From Nostoc sp. FACHB-892 (GTDB lineage: Bacteria; Cyanobacteriota; Cyanobacteriia; Cyanobacteriales; Nostocaceae): DNA of 64,000 bases. The stretch is from assembly GCF_014698795.1 (NCBI RefSeq), contig NZ_JACJTR010000019.1:1-64000 (forward strand), read 5' to 3'. A program made the translations under genes and the position numbers. The notes below the pieces were generated by a model that was given only the letters and a program-made list of their open reading frames with translations, was not told where the DNA came from and did not search any database. Positions 35,150 to 43,481 of the stretch are shown here, piece by piece (within the stretch, counting starts at the first letter, position 1; the number at the start of each line of letters is the position of its first letter).

Positions 35150-36397
35150 TTCACTTTTCGCTGTCCGGCTGAAGACTCGATAGTATAGCGACGCACTAGT
35201 TTCTTTTAAGGGAAACAGCAGATAGGTTAGAGGATTTATTGCCACAATAATATTTCGGAAGTCTCGCCGCGCGAAAAATAAAATAGCACGAGCAACTTGC
35301 TGTGCAGACATCACTCCATAAGGATTCAGTTGACTCTTAAATGGGCCAAGAATTAACTTGCGAATTACACAATCCCCGTCCAAACGCTTCAGGGTAACAA
35401 TATCTCCTAGCGATCGCTTGCTGAGTTCATAAAGCGGACTCAGTGCTGGAGAAACCTCAGCCTCAGAAGTGTTTACCCAGATTTCCTTGGTTGCTTTTGC
35501 TTGTGGCCCTATTACAGTTGTCAAAAATATATCCATCAACCGCAATGCTGAAAAGGTATTCACTTCATAAGAAGAGTTGATAGCCTCTGATGTGCGGCTG
35601 GCGTAGACATTGATTCCGTGGTTGATAATTAAAATATCTACTTTCTCTAGACTATTCCTCAGTTCGGCTTCGTTACCCAACTGCCAGGGAACCACCTTAA
35701 CCCCGACTTGCTCTACTAATTTTTCTGGATTAGTGGTTAACGCCACAACTTTAGCATTATTCTTTACAAGTTCAGCCGCTAGCGCTTGTCCTAGCGCTCC
35801 TGATGCTCCAGTTAAAGCGATCGTTTTACCTTTAAGAGACAGTCCTGTACCAAGAATTTTATCCACTAGGGGAAAGACACCACTGTAGTAAGCGTTGACA
35901 TCATCAAAATGATGCCGCCAATGGTAAGTCCGATTCACCCACCAAAGGGATGGTATTGTCTCTAAAGGGCCGGGTAAGTGGTTGTAGTCTGTATCAATTT
36001 TTCCCTGGAAATATCGTACAGACGCGCCATACAAGAAGGTGCAACCATAAGCTACTCCCAGCCATAACCCCATTTGCTGGACAATTAAGGCAATGACTAC
36101 CAATACCACCAGCAGTAGACTCGACTCTAAAATGTCGTGATATAGTTGCGATTCTTGGTAAACTTTCAGGGAAACTATGGATAAATCTCGGCGATAAGCC
36201 ATGTGGTGCTTGTTGTGCCATTTAGCAAGCCAATTGACTTGGTGACACAAAGCATGGTAACTGTCTCTCAAGACCTCAGCGAGTAAAATTGAGAAGAGTG
36301 CCCAACTAGCAAACTGTAAGCTGGCATTTAGCCAAACCCAATTAATTTGTAATCTTGTCTCAATTCCAATCAAGTTTTCAGCTAGCATTTTTATCAT
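35129..36397 (-). CDS. fused fatty-acid-hydroxylase/sterol-desaturase and short-chain dehydrogenase protein
   Basis: This 422-residue protein has two parts. The membrane N-terminal part (about 1-180) carries His clusters for a di-iron site: HALCHQ, KWHNKHHMAYRR and YHWRHHFDD, with hydrophobic segments between. The C-terminal Rossmann part (about 190-400) starts KTIALTGASGALGQALAAELVKNNAKVVALTT, has NHGIN and YELSKR (YxxxK), and is an SDR. Similar fusions are annotated in cyanobacteria. The lipid substrate is unknown. The last residues (EQHLRKQ) are encoded by the MITE at 35024-35149, so the natural C-terminus was probably replaced. Confidence 0.85.
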   Translation of the reverse strand: MIKMLAENLIGIETRLQINWVWLNASLQFASWALFSILLAEVLRDSYHALCHQVNWLAKWHNKHHMAYRRDLSIVSLKVYQESQLYHDILESSLLLVVLVVIALIVQQMGLWLGVAYGCTFLYGASVRYFQGKIDTDYNHLPGPLETIPSLWWVNRTYHWRHHFDDVNAYYSGVFPLVDKILGTGLSLKGKTIALTGASGALGQALAAELVKNNAKVVALTTNPEKLVEQVGVKVVPWQLGNEAELRNSLEKVDILIINHGINVYASRTSEAINSSYEVNTFSALRLMDIFLTTVIGPQAKATKEIWVNTSEAEVSPALSPLYELSKRSLGDIVTLKRLDGDCVIRKLILGPFKSQLNPYGVMSAQQVARAILFFARRDFRNIIVAINPLTYLLFPLKETSASLYYRVFSRTAKSEQHLRKQ

Positions 36398-36601
36398 ATT
36401 TGTCTATACTCGTTTTTCTTAATCATTCTTCATGATCCAATAAAGGTGCGTTAAGGTCGAGTCTAGAGCAAATAAAAATTAAAGGGAATAGGGAGTAGGG
36501 AGTAGGGGGAGAAGGCAATATTCAATGCTCCTTGCTCGCTCATACTCCCAACCGTCTGAATTTAGCTACAATATCCCAGTTCAATAGAGCAAAAACCAAG
36601 G

Positions 36602-36712
36602 TTAACCAACTGCAATTGAGATAGCGATCGCAGCAGCATAAATACTTAATTGCCAACGTGTGGAGCAAATAACTTCGGCTCGTGCTGCTTCTAGCACAAA
36701 TCGAAAATCCAT
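36602..36712 (-). CDS. possible very small membrane protein
   Basis: This 36-codon frame begins MDFRFVLEAARAEVICSTRW and ends in a hydrophobic helix (LSIYAAAIAISIAVG), giving one likely membrane segment. The ATG has no strong ribosome site. Small membrane proteins of this size occur in cyanobacteria, but I recognise no family. Chance is possible. Confidence 0.3.
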   Translation of the reverse strand: MDFRFVLEAARAEVICSTRWQLSIYAAAIAISIAVG

Positions 36713-36795
36713 AGCATATTTTAACTTAGTGAGGTACAGAAGTTAGTTCTTAAAACCAGAATTAAGCTTGTTTTAAGGACTAACTCTTGCCTTAT

Positions 36796-37236
36796 TCAAA
36801 TAGCTCTTTGCCGCAGATTTTGACCATTAAGCCCTTGCTTAATCCAACTCAGACATTCATATTCGGATTTGAATAATTTTGGAGCTGCAATATTATTCAA
36901 TAACTCTGGTGGATAATGATCATAAAAATATTTGTCGCCTTCTTGGAAGATGATTATCAAATTGTTTCGGTAAATGTAGCGAGACTTAAAATTATCCTTA
37001 CGGCTGACAAACTCTGAATTCTGATCAATATGTTCTTTAGCAATATCAACGATATTACTAACGCTACTTCCATAGATTCCGGCTGGGTTTTCTGCTTTAT
37101 GAAATTGGCTTCTTCGCCCAATCTCAGATAGCAATTTATACGAATAAATCTCGTAATTATCAAGCTTCCCAAAAATAAATGGAATGATGAGATATCCTTT
37201 GTAAGAGACTGAATTTTCATAAAGAAGACGACTCAT
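36796..37236 (-). CDS. hypothetical protein
   Basis: This protein of 146 residues, starting MSRLLYENSVSYKGYLIIPF, was not recognised. AAAGGAGG lies 5 bases before this ATG, so the longer upstream start (37266) is rejected. It has no signal peptide, membrane segment or clear motif. It contains strand-rich sequence (YRNNLIIIFQEGDKYFYDHY) and ends with ECLSWIKQGLNGQNLRQRAI. It resembles small orphan cyanobacterial proteins that accompany accessory regions. Confidence 0.65.
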   Translation of the reverse strand: MSRLLYENSVSYKGYLIIPFIFGKLDNYEIYSYKLLSEIGRRSQFHKAENPAGIYGSSVSNIVDIAKEHIDQNSEFVSRKDNFKSRYIYRNNLIIIFQEGDKYFYDHYPPELLNNIAAPKLFKSEYECLSWIKQGLNGQNLRQRAI

Positions 37237-37533
37237 TTCAACCTCCTTTGGTATAACTGCTATCAAAAAATCTGCTTAAATCACATACACACTAAAAATC
37301 AATTCTTTTCTGTTAAATATATTTATAGATTATTTAAACCCTCATTGTCATTTCACAAAAAGGGCTATTACTATTATCCCTTCTGTCAGAAAAAAGGAAT
37401 ATCAAGCTTTAACAGAAAAGTGCCGTAACACCAATTATCGCTCTTTTTTTAATCACTAAGCATTAGATATCTTATAAAAATTAAAAACTTATAAAATTCA
37501 TTCTGTGGGACTACTCCCTTTGATCTGTGCCTT

Positions 37534-38391
37534 TCAAGACCATAAACTGAGTTGATTGGGGGGATGCTCAAGGTTATTCCAAGGCAGGGGTGGAACTGGT
37601 GTATCGCTCTGTTCCAATAGCTGTTGGAAGTGACGGGCTGTGCTGGGCGATCGCGCTTCTATTGGACAATGGACAAAGAAATAAATTCGCACTCCCATCT
37701 GTAACCATTGCTGAATCTGCTTCACCCACTCTTCCATAAACGGCTGATTCACTGATAAGTTTGGATGAGAAATAAACCGAATCAGAGTAAAAGGTGCTGT
37801 AACACTCAATTGCAACGGTAATTTGGGTTTACGTCGTTCTGATTGCAACTGGGGGTCATCATCTCCAGTGTAGATGGGGCGCGAGTCTAACAGTACCCTT
37901 CCCACATTTAGCTTTTTTAAAAGTGTCGTCAAATGACTAGCATGGGGTTCCTTGAACCAGTCGGGATGCCGAACTTCTAACGCTAGGGGTGCTTCTGTAC
38001 GCGGCCAAGCTTCCAGAAAGTTGGTCAAATCGTCAAACAATGCAGGTGTATAACTGGGTGGTAACTGGGCAAATATCGGGCCAAGATGCTTACCTAAAGG
38101 GCGCATCCCTTCCAGAAATTTTAATGCAGCCGGAATATAAGGTTTCAACAATCCTTGATGGGTAATATCTCGCGGTAATTTTAAACAAAATTCAAAACCT
38201 GCTGGGGTTTCGGCAACCCAACGGGTTACAGTTTCTTGATTAGGCACAGCATAAAAGGTGGTGTTACCTTCTACAGTGGTGAAGCGACGACTGTAGAGAT
38301 GCAGAAAATCAGCAGTGCGAGTGCCTTGGCGATAGAGTTCGCCCACCCAACCTTTATATGCCCAAACAGCACAACCGATAAAAAAGTTCAC
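37534..38391 (-). CDS. DUF72 (YecE-like) family protein
   Basis: This 285-residue TIM-barrel-like protein has the DUF72 signature: FFIGCAVWAYKGWVGELY at the start, FTTVEGNTTFYAVPN, FEFCLKLPRDITHQ, LGPIFAQLPPSY, LALEVRHPDWF and YFFVHCP near the end. The biochemical role of this widespread family is unknown. Length is normal. It is alone, and a tandem repeat region follows upstream. Confidence 0.9.
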   Translation of the reverse strand: MNFFIGCAVWAYKGWVGELYRQGTRTADFLHLYSRRFTTVEGNTTFYAVPNQETVTRWVAETPAGFEFCLKLPRDITHQGLLKPYIPAALKFLEGMRPLGKHLGPIFAQLPPSYTPALFDDLTNFLEAWPRTEAPLALEVRHPDWFKEPHASHLTTLLKKLNVGRVLLDSRPIYTGDDDPQLQSERRKPKLPLQLSVTAPFTLIRFISHPNLSVNQPFMEEWVKQIQQWLQMGVRIYFFVHCPIEARSPSTARHFQQLLEQSDTPVPPLPWNNLEHPPNQLSLWS

Positions 38392-38470
38392 AGTGCCTAA
38401 AAGCCTAAATGTATCATCTTCAATTTTACAGTCAGGTTGTAGGGGTCGAAAGGAGTCGAAGTGTCAAAAT

Positions 38471-38887
38471 TCAAAAGGATTTAATTTTGGGCTTTCTGGC
38501 TGTGTTCAAAATGCTTGATTGCTTACTCATTTCAGTAGATTCAGCAAGCAAAAGGGCATATTGCTTTCTCAAAATGCTTGATTGCTTACTCATTTCGGTA
38601 GATTCAGCAAGCAAAAGGGCATATTGCTTTCTCAAAATGCTTGATTGCTTACTCATTTCGGTAGATTCAGCAAGCAAAAGGGCATATTGCTTTCTCAAAA
38701 TGCTTGATTGCTTACTCATTTCAGTAGATTCAGCAAGCAAAAAGGTATATTGCTTTCTCAAAATGCTTGATTGCTTACTCATTTCGGTAGATTCAGCAAG
38801 CAAAAAGGCATATTGTTTTCTCATTTCAGTAGATCGCGTATTCGTTTTGGTGTTTTGGGCAAGTAAACAGGCATATAGCAGTTTCAT
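38471..38887 (-). CDS. doubtful repeat-encoded coiled-coil protein
   Basis: The minus-strand frame over the 63-bp tandem repeat gives 138 residues of the unit LLAESTEMSKQSSILRKQYA repeated five times, which is leucine/isoleucine-spaced and could form a helix. The plus-strand frame is open too, because the unit is a multiple of three. No ribosome site is obvious on either strand. I report it only as a possibility. Confidence 0.25.
   Translation of the reverse strand: MKLLYACLLAQNTKTNTRSTEMRKQYAFLLAESTEMSKQSSILRKQYTFLLAESTEMSKQSSILRKQYALLLAESTEMSKQSSILRKQYALLLAESTEMSKQSSILRKQYALLLAESTEMSKQSSILNTARKPKIKSF
38507..38821. repeat. 63-bp tandem repeat, five units
   Basis: The unit starts AAAATGCTTGATTGCTTACT, contains GTAGATTCAGCAAGCAAAA and ends TTGCTTTCTC. 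It is repeated five times with few changes (GGGCATA or AGGTATA). The unit contains a small inverted pair (TTGCTT and AAGCAA). It lies between the DUF72 gene and the J-domain gene. Confidence 0.9.
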
Positions 38888-39030
38888 TGCCTGGAATACA
38901 GATCAGATCACTTCACTTGTAAGGGCACAGCAATGCTGTGCCCTTACCATCTGTTGCATTCAAACAAGAACTGCTTGATTGCTTTTTCATTTGAGTAATT
39001 CATACACTCTGTGTCATAGGGCAGCCTCAG

Positions 39031-39723
39031 TTATTGATAAATTGAACCATCAGGCATAATTGCCCCTGCTAAGTTAGTACCGATTAGTTTAACCAAAAGG
39101 CGCTCACCAGAGCGAATCCGCGCTCCTGTCAAGTCGGCTCCTCGCAAGTCGGCCCCACTGAGATCCGCTCCAATCAAATTAGCAGCGCGTAAATTCGCCT
39201 CCCTGAGATCCGCTAAAAGTAAATTTGCCCGAAATAAATTTGCTTCAGATAAATTCGCACCTCTGAGGTTGACTTTGTGCATAAATGTATCGCTGAGATT
39301 GGCACCGCTCAAATTGGCATAACTCAGATTTCTGCCAGATAAGTCTTTATTGCTCAAATTTGCCCGACTGTAGTCTTTGCCACTCAAGTCTGAATTTTGC
39401 TTTGGTGGTTTCTGGGTTGTTTGAGATGGTTTTTCCTGTTTAGGTGGCGGTGAGTAATATGTGGTTTGAGATGGTTTTTCCTGTTTAGGTGGCGGTGAGT
39501 GATGTGTGGTTTGATGTTTGGTTTTTAAAGAGCGCAATTTTTCACGAGCTTCATTTATGGCTTTCAGCTTGTCTTGTGCTTTCTGCTGTAAACGGAGATT
39601 GTCTTTGGGGATGCGATCGGGATGCCAAACAAAAACTAAATCTTTGTAAGCCTGGTTCACTTCCTCAAGTGTTGCCCCAGGCTCTAATTCCAAAATTCTA
39701 TAGTAGTGCTCCAGATCGCTCAT
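39031..39723 (-). CDS. J-domain protein with pentapeptide repeats
   Basis: This 230-residue protein fuses an N-terminal J domain (about 4-67; YYRILELEPGATLEEVNQAYKDLVFVWHPDR, with the HPD motif that stimulates DnaK ATPase) to a pentapeptide-repeat beta helix (about 118-225; A(N/D)LSGANL type units). A linker with a tandem PPPKQEKPSQTT duplication (about 70-108) joins them. It may direct an Hsp70 to a specific client or membrane. Such fusions are typical of cyanobacteria. Start MSDLEHYY at 39723. Confidence 0.9.
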   Translation of the reverse strand: MSDLEHYYRILELEPGATLEEVNQAYKDLVFVWHPDRIPKDNLRLQQKAQDKLKAINEAREKLRSLKTKHQTTHHSPPPKQEKPSQTTYYSPPPKQEKPSQTTQKPPKQNSDLSGKDYSRANLSNKDLSGRNLSYANLSGANLSDTFMHKVNLRGANLSEANLFRANLLLADLREANLRAANLIGADLSGADLRGADLTGARIRSGERLLVKLIGTNLAGAIMPDGSIYQ

Positions 39724-39889
39724 ACGATATTTTGGTGGACAATCAATTTATTAATTATGAGTGATGGAGCCATCTATTCGCTGCATCATTTGTTATTGAT
39801 CATTGGGCATTGGGCATTGGGCATTGGGAATTTGTTTATTATATTGTTCTCCCTCATCTTCCCCTGCCTCCTCTGCTCCCCCTGCTCCC

Positions 39890-40384
39890 TCATCTCCCCA
39901 TCTCCCGGTTCCTCCATCGAGCGATCGCTCTCAAATATGCTGCAACTGGAATTTGATAAATTTCAATCACAATCCAAACAATAATCGATAAATGTGAGAA
40001 GAAAGTTAATACAGTCCAAATATATGGCGTCCAGGTAATGGGTTCATTGAGATTAGCAGGAAAATAGTAAGCTACTATGCCAATTAGAGTAGTGGGAAGA
40101 ATTACAAAAACTGCTGCTGCTAGTCCATAACCCCAACCTAATTCCACACCTTCCAACTGCCCTTCTGCCCAACTAAACCCATTCCAACGCCAAATTAAGG
40201 GTGGTTGCCTAGAAGGCATCTTGATTTGCTGTAGTTCTAAGTTGACTGTAAAAATCTCTTGGCAAAAGTCACAAGCCATAGTTTCCATCAATGGCATATG
40301 AGAAATCTTACCTATCCGACAGACTGGGCAGGGGTAAACTCCATAATAGTCGAAAGATTGGGCTAAGATTTTGGGGCTGGGCAT
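39890..40384 (-). CDS. zinc-finger membrane protein, uncharacterised
   Basis: This 164-residue protein has a rubredoxin-like pair of knuckles (CPVCRIG near 19 and CDFCQEI near 38). A loop with WRWNGFSWAEGQLEG and two hydrophobic helices (about 85-105 and 120-145) follow. The layout suggests a membrane-anchored zinc-binding protein conserved in cyanobacteria. Function is unknown. Its end lies in AT-rich heptamer repeats. Confidence 0.7.
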   Translation of the reverse strand: MPSPKILAQSFDYYGVYPCPVCRIGKISHMPLMETMACDFCQEIFTVNLELQQIKMPSRQPPLIWRWNGFSWAEGQLEGVELGWGYGLAAAVFVILPTTLIGIVAYYFPANLNEPITWTPYIWTVLTFFSHLSIIVWIVIEIYQIPVAAYLRAIARWRNREMGR

Positions 40385-40882
40385 AATGAAATTGATGATG
40401 CTAAAAAGTTAATCTGGTAAATCAGGGCTTGGGTAATAACAATGTAGGCGAACGTCAATTGTCTGTAATCAGCTTTCGCAAGGTGAGATCACAAGTCAGG
40501 AGAATTATATATTTTAACTTTTCAATCCTGGCTCCTTAAACTCCCGAGGGACGGAAGCCACTGGGTTAGAGTTCTCTCTAATTACCTTGATTTGGCTGTG
40601 TTCTATTCCTTTAGATAATTGCCATATTCTGAACTTTTAGATTTTTCACCATTGATTTTTGATCATCTGTAATATCCATTATTAATGACACAACAATATT
40701 TTTAAACTTATTAAGTATGCTGATATTTAATGACAAGCTGCTTTTGTTGTTTACGCAAACAAGCAACTAGCAGTTCATCACACAATCACAACAGAGCGTA
40801 ATTTAGAATTTTGCAAAGCGTTACTAGTCTTAACTTCTATAATTGTACTGAGTGTATCGCTTTTTTATGGTTTGTGGGGGTC
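40385..40882. other. intergenic region upstream of the aroF leader
   Basis: About 500 bases without a gene. I noted AT-rich sequence and no strong hairpins before the promoter at 40883. Confidence 0.4.
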
Positions 40883-40911
40883 TTGACACCGCTTACTCTT
40901 CCTGTTAATGT
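40883..40911 (+). promoter_or_regulatory. candidate promoter of the aroF leader transcript
   Basis: TTGACA (40883-40888) matches the -35 consensus exactly. TAATGT (40906-40911) is 17 bases away, a fair -10 box. The transcript would begin near 40918, about 40 bases before the first leader peptide and 350 before aroF. Confidence 0.55.
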
Positions 40912-40959
40912 TAGCTTACATAGGTATAGTTATTAAGTTTTCCAGCAAAAGCCCCGCAA

Positions 40960-41016
40960 ATGCTTAACACAAATTCCTACTTATATTTTTGGTTTAGGGT
41001 AGTTCACCGGGAGTGA
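40960..41016 (+). CDS. aromatic-rich leader peptide 1
   Basis: The short frame reads MLNTNSYLYFWFRVVHRE and a stop. Five of six consecutive codons (Tyr, Leu, Tyr, Phe, Trp, Phe) encode aromatic residues. The last four codons overlap GTTCACCGGG (41002-41011), one arm of the antiterminator. This is the hallmark of ribosome-mediated attenuation by aromatic amino acid starvation. No strong ribosome site precedes it. Confidence 0.75.
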   Translation: MLNTNSYLYFWFRVVHRE

Positions 41017-41080
41017 ATCGAGTTTCCTAATGGAAACCGCCCGGTGAACCGCAGAGCGAACTCTGCGGTTTTTGTTGTTT
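41002..41080 (+). promoter_or_regulatory. attenuator 1: antiterminator and terminator
   Basis: GTTCACCGGG (41002-41011) pairs with CCCGGTGAAC (41040-41049). A terminator stem of 10 bp, AACCGCAGAG (41047-41056) with CTCTGCGGTT (41061-41070), loop CGAA, is followed by TTTTTGTTGTTTT. The antiterminator shares three bases of the terminator stem. A small hairpin GTTTCC-TAAT-GGAAAC lies between. It sits just downstream of leader peptide 1. Confidence 0.75.
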
Positions 41081-41099
41081 TAAGGAGAATTTCATCTTC

Positions 41100-41162
41100 A
41101 TGACTTATTTAAGTAGCTGGTTTTATGGCTTTTACTTTTGGCCCAGAGTAAGTTCCGGGTAA
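41100..41162 (+). CDS. aromatic-rich leader peptide 2
   Basis: The frame reads MTYLSSWFYGFYFWPRVSSG and a stop: eight of 20 residues are aromatic (Tyr, Trp, Phe). AAGGAG (41082-41087) lies 12 bases upstream. The last codons (GTAAGTTCCGGG) overlap the antiterminator arm at 41151. A ribosome stalled for charged Tyr-, Phe- or Trp-tRNA would leave that arm free. Confidence 0.8.
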   Translation: MTYLSSWFYGFYFWPRVSSG

Positions 41163-41223
41163 ATAGCGTCATGTCGATGAATCAGAACGCGCCCGGAACT
41201 TCTCAAAAGTTCCGGGCTTTTTT
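41151..41223 (+). promoter_or_regulatory. attenuator 2: mutually exclusive antiterminator and terminator
   Basis: AGTTCCGGG (41151-41159) pairs with CCCGGAACT (41192-41200) as antiterminator. The same 41192-41200 segment is the left arm of an 11-bp terminator (41191-41201 with 41207-41217, loop CTCAA), followed by six T. The two forms exclude each other, as in the trp attenuators. It lies 49 bases before aroF. Confidence 0.85.
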
Positions 41224-41271
41224 GTTATCGCAAAATACTGCCCAATACTTAATTTTCAGGAGGATAAAACC

Positions 41272-42144
41272 ATGATTAACGCCAAACTTGCCGCACAATC
41301 TCATCAGAACCACCAAACAATCGTTAAAATTTCAGAAAAAGTGGCTTTCGGGGGCGAAGAACTGGTAATTATCGGCGGTCCCTGCACCGTCGAAAGCTTA
41401 GAACAAATGGAGATAGTCGCCCAAAAGCTATCTACTGCATCCGTGCAAGGGTTGCGTGGCGGTGTCTACAAACCGCGCACATCTCCCTACGCCTTCCAAG
41501 GTCTGGGTGAGTCAGGATTGAAAATTTTGGCAAGGGTGCGATCGCATTACAATATGCCAGTGATTACCGAAGTTATGTCAATTTCTCAAATTGAAGTAGT
41601 CACTGCCCATGCTGATATGCTTCAAGTTGGTAGTCGCAATATGCAAAACTTCGACTTGCTCAAAGCTTTAGGACAAGCAGGTAAACCAATACTGCTCAAG
41701 CGTGGTTTAGCAGCGACAATTGAAGAATTCGTTATGGCTGCTGAATACATTCTTAGCCACGGAAATCCTGATGTGGTGTTGTGTGAACGCGGTATTCGCA
41801 GCTTCGATGATTACACTCGCAACGTCTTAGATTTAGGGGCAGTAGCAGCACTCAAGCAAATAACTCACTTGCCTGTAATTGTAGATCCTTCCCATGCCGT
41901 CGGTAAACGGGAGTTAGTAGCACCTGTGGCTAGGGCTGCGATCGCTTGTGGTGCAGATGGATTAATTATTGAGTGTCACCCAGAACCAGAAAAATCTGTT
42001 TCTGATGCCCGTCAAGCACTTTCTTTAGAAGATATGGTGCATTTAGTTGATAGTTTAAAGCCTGTAGCAACAGCCGTCGGGCGCAGTATACCAGAAGCGA
42101 TCGGGGCGGGTTTGTCACCTGCCCCGATTTTTTGTGCTGCTTAA
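41272..42144 (+). CDS. aroF: 3-deoxy-7-phosphoheptulonate (DAHP) synthase
   Basis: This 290-residue enzyme condenses phosphoenolpyruvate and erythrose 4-phosphate, the first step of the shikimate pathway. It is the type I-beta form (Bacillus/Thermotoga-like, without an ACT or chorismate mutase extension). Signatures: VIIGGPCTVESLEQM, RGGVYKPRTSPYAFQGLG, LQVGSRNMQNFDLLKALG, KPILLKRGLAAT and PVIVDPSHAVGKRELV, plus ADGLIIECHPEPEKSVSDARQAL. CAGGAGG lies 7 bases before the ATG. Its expression is likely governed by the two attenuators upstream. Confidence 0.95.
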   Translation: MINAKLAAQSHQNHQTIVKISEKVAFGGEELVIIGGPCTVESLEQMEIVAQKLSTASVQGLRGGVYKPRTSPYAFQGLGESGLKILARVRSHYNMPVITEVMSISQIEVVTAHADMLQVGSRNMQNFDLLKALGQAGKPILLKRGLAATIEEFVMAAEYILSHGNPDVVLCERGIRSFDDYTRNVLDLGAVAALKQITHLPVIVDPSHAVGKRELVAPVARAAIACGADGLIIECHPEPEKSVSDARQALSLEDMVHLVDSLKPVATAVGRSIPEAIGAGLSPAPIFCAA

Positions 42145-42734
42145 ATTTCAGTTGAGACGTAGGCATCGCTTAAATATCTCAGTCAAAAGATATATTTTGG
42201 CTGAGACATTCAAGCGATGCCTACGGCGGTAAACTACGCCTTCGTAAAATAAAGTTATTGCTTTTGCGAGTCATTGAATCTACTTTCGTGACAAAATTTT
42301 GGAGTGCAAAAATAAGCAAGTTTGTTTTTGTTGTAAAACATTAGTTTTAAATACTTTAATGAAATACCCAAAAGTATCTAACTGCACAAACTGGCTATGA
42401 TAAACAATTTCACTAACTGGCAACCTGTTAACGCGTAACTTATAGCTATTAAAGATCCTAAGGATAATATTCTAGCAAATAGATAAATAATTTGAGATTC
42501 GACAAATAAATTAGTGAGATGTATGTTATGGTTTTTATAGGAATCAAAAAAGTAAAAGCACAAAAAGACTTCAAGAAACTTTGAGGCAAGCTCAAGAAAG
42601 TTTTTTTGCTCTGGTAAGTCCACTTCACTTCGCTACATCTTTTTGTAACAAAAATCTAAAACTAGATTGAGTGAGATAGTAGCCTTTGTAACAACTTGAA
42701 GTCAATCGAAATTTATCTGGGTATGAGCCAATAA
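42145..42734. other. intergenic region with an inverted repeat
   Basis: GTAGGCATCGCTT (42158-42171) and AAGCGATGCCTAC (42212-42224) form an inverted repeat, with a second inner pair CTCAGTCAAAAGATA/TATATTTTGGCTGAG. It may terminate aroF or be a repeat element. The rest to about 42734 is AT-rich with no gene. Confidence 0.5.
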
Positions 42735-43318
42735 GACTTGGCTAACCTAGCTAGAGCATTACCCGCCAAAGGCGATTACTCTTGGAGTCTGGGAAGAAAG
42801 ACTCTTAGTACAGCCTGACAAATCCATAGAAATACAGAATATTTACGAACTTAGTCTTGCGGGAGCAAACATTTTAAACCGCGAACTAAGTTGAAGCAGT
42901 TGCTGACTTTTGGAACGAAAACTTTAAGCAGAATGGTGTCGTTCCACAATTTTTAGGAATTTAACCATACTGTCAAAAGTCACCAAAATATTGTCTCAGC
43001 GAGAGTGTTAGAGGTTGCCTGTGCAGCCATATTACTGCACGCTAGAACTTATCCTGCTGCATCAATCACGAAACGAGAAGCACTATAGAAGTTCTTGGCG
43101 ACTTGACATCAGCAAAATCAGAGAAGTCGCAGCTACCATCTAGAGTGGATTGCAATTTGGTTGGTTGTGTGGTTCAGGGAACAAATCTGCGTTCATTTGA
43201 ATTCCTGCTGCAACCACTCTTCAGGCTTGAGCAACCATTTGGAATTCTGTTACAAAATCTGACAATGCTGAAGTCAAATTTTTAAAGGCTTCGTTATTAG
43301 GAGATAGAGAAATCTCTA
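42735..43318 (+). pseudogene. decayed gene fragments upstream of nifH
   Basis: Protein-like stretches change frame repeatedly: DLANLARALPAKGDYSWSLG, then PDKSIEIQNIYELSLAGANI, then VEAVADFWNENFKQNGVVPQ ending in a stop at 42964. Further fragments follow (VLEVACAAILLHARTYPAAS near 43010-43090, and WNSVTKSDNAEVKFLKASLL near 43240-43318). The continuity of sense suggests one or two genes broken by several frameshifts and stops. I do not recognise the family. Confidence 0.4.
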
Positions 43319-43481
43319 TCTCTTGAGCTATCACTTTGTGAGTAAATATGTTCTGATTTTAAATGTTTTTGCCAGCTTACAATGCCTAGCGCAAATAGGC
43401 TCTACTTCCCTACGACACCAAGGGTAGACAACTACATCAAGCTTACGACCCATCAACTAAATCATTGTAGGAAACACAACC

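Noticed and set aside
42378..42623. Minus-strand frame of 81 codons before nifH
   Set aside because: AT-rich, no ribosome site, no recognisable pattern.
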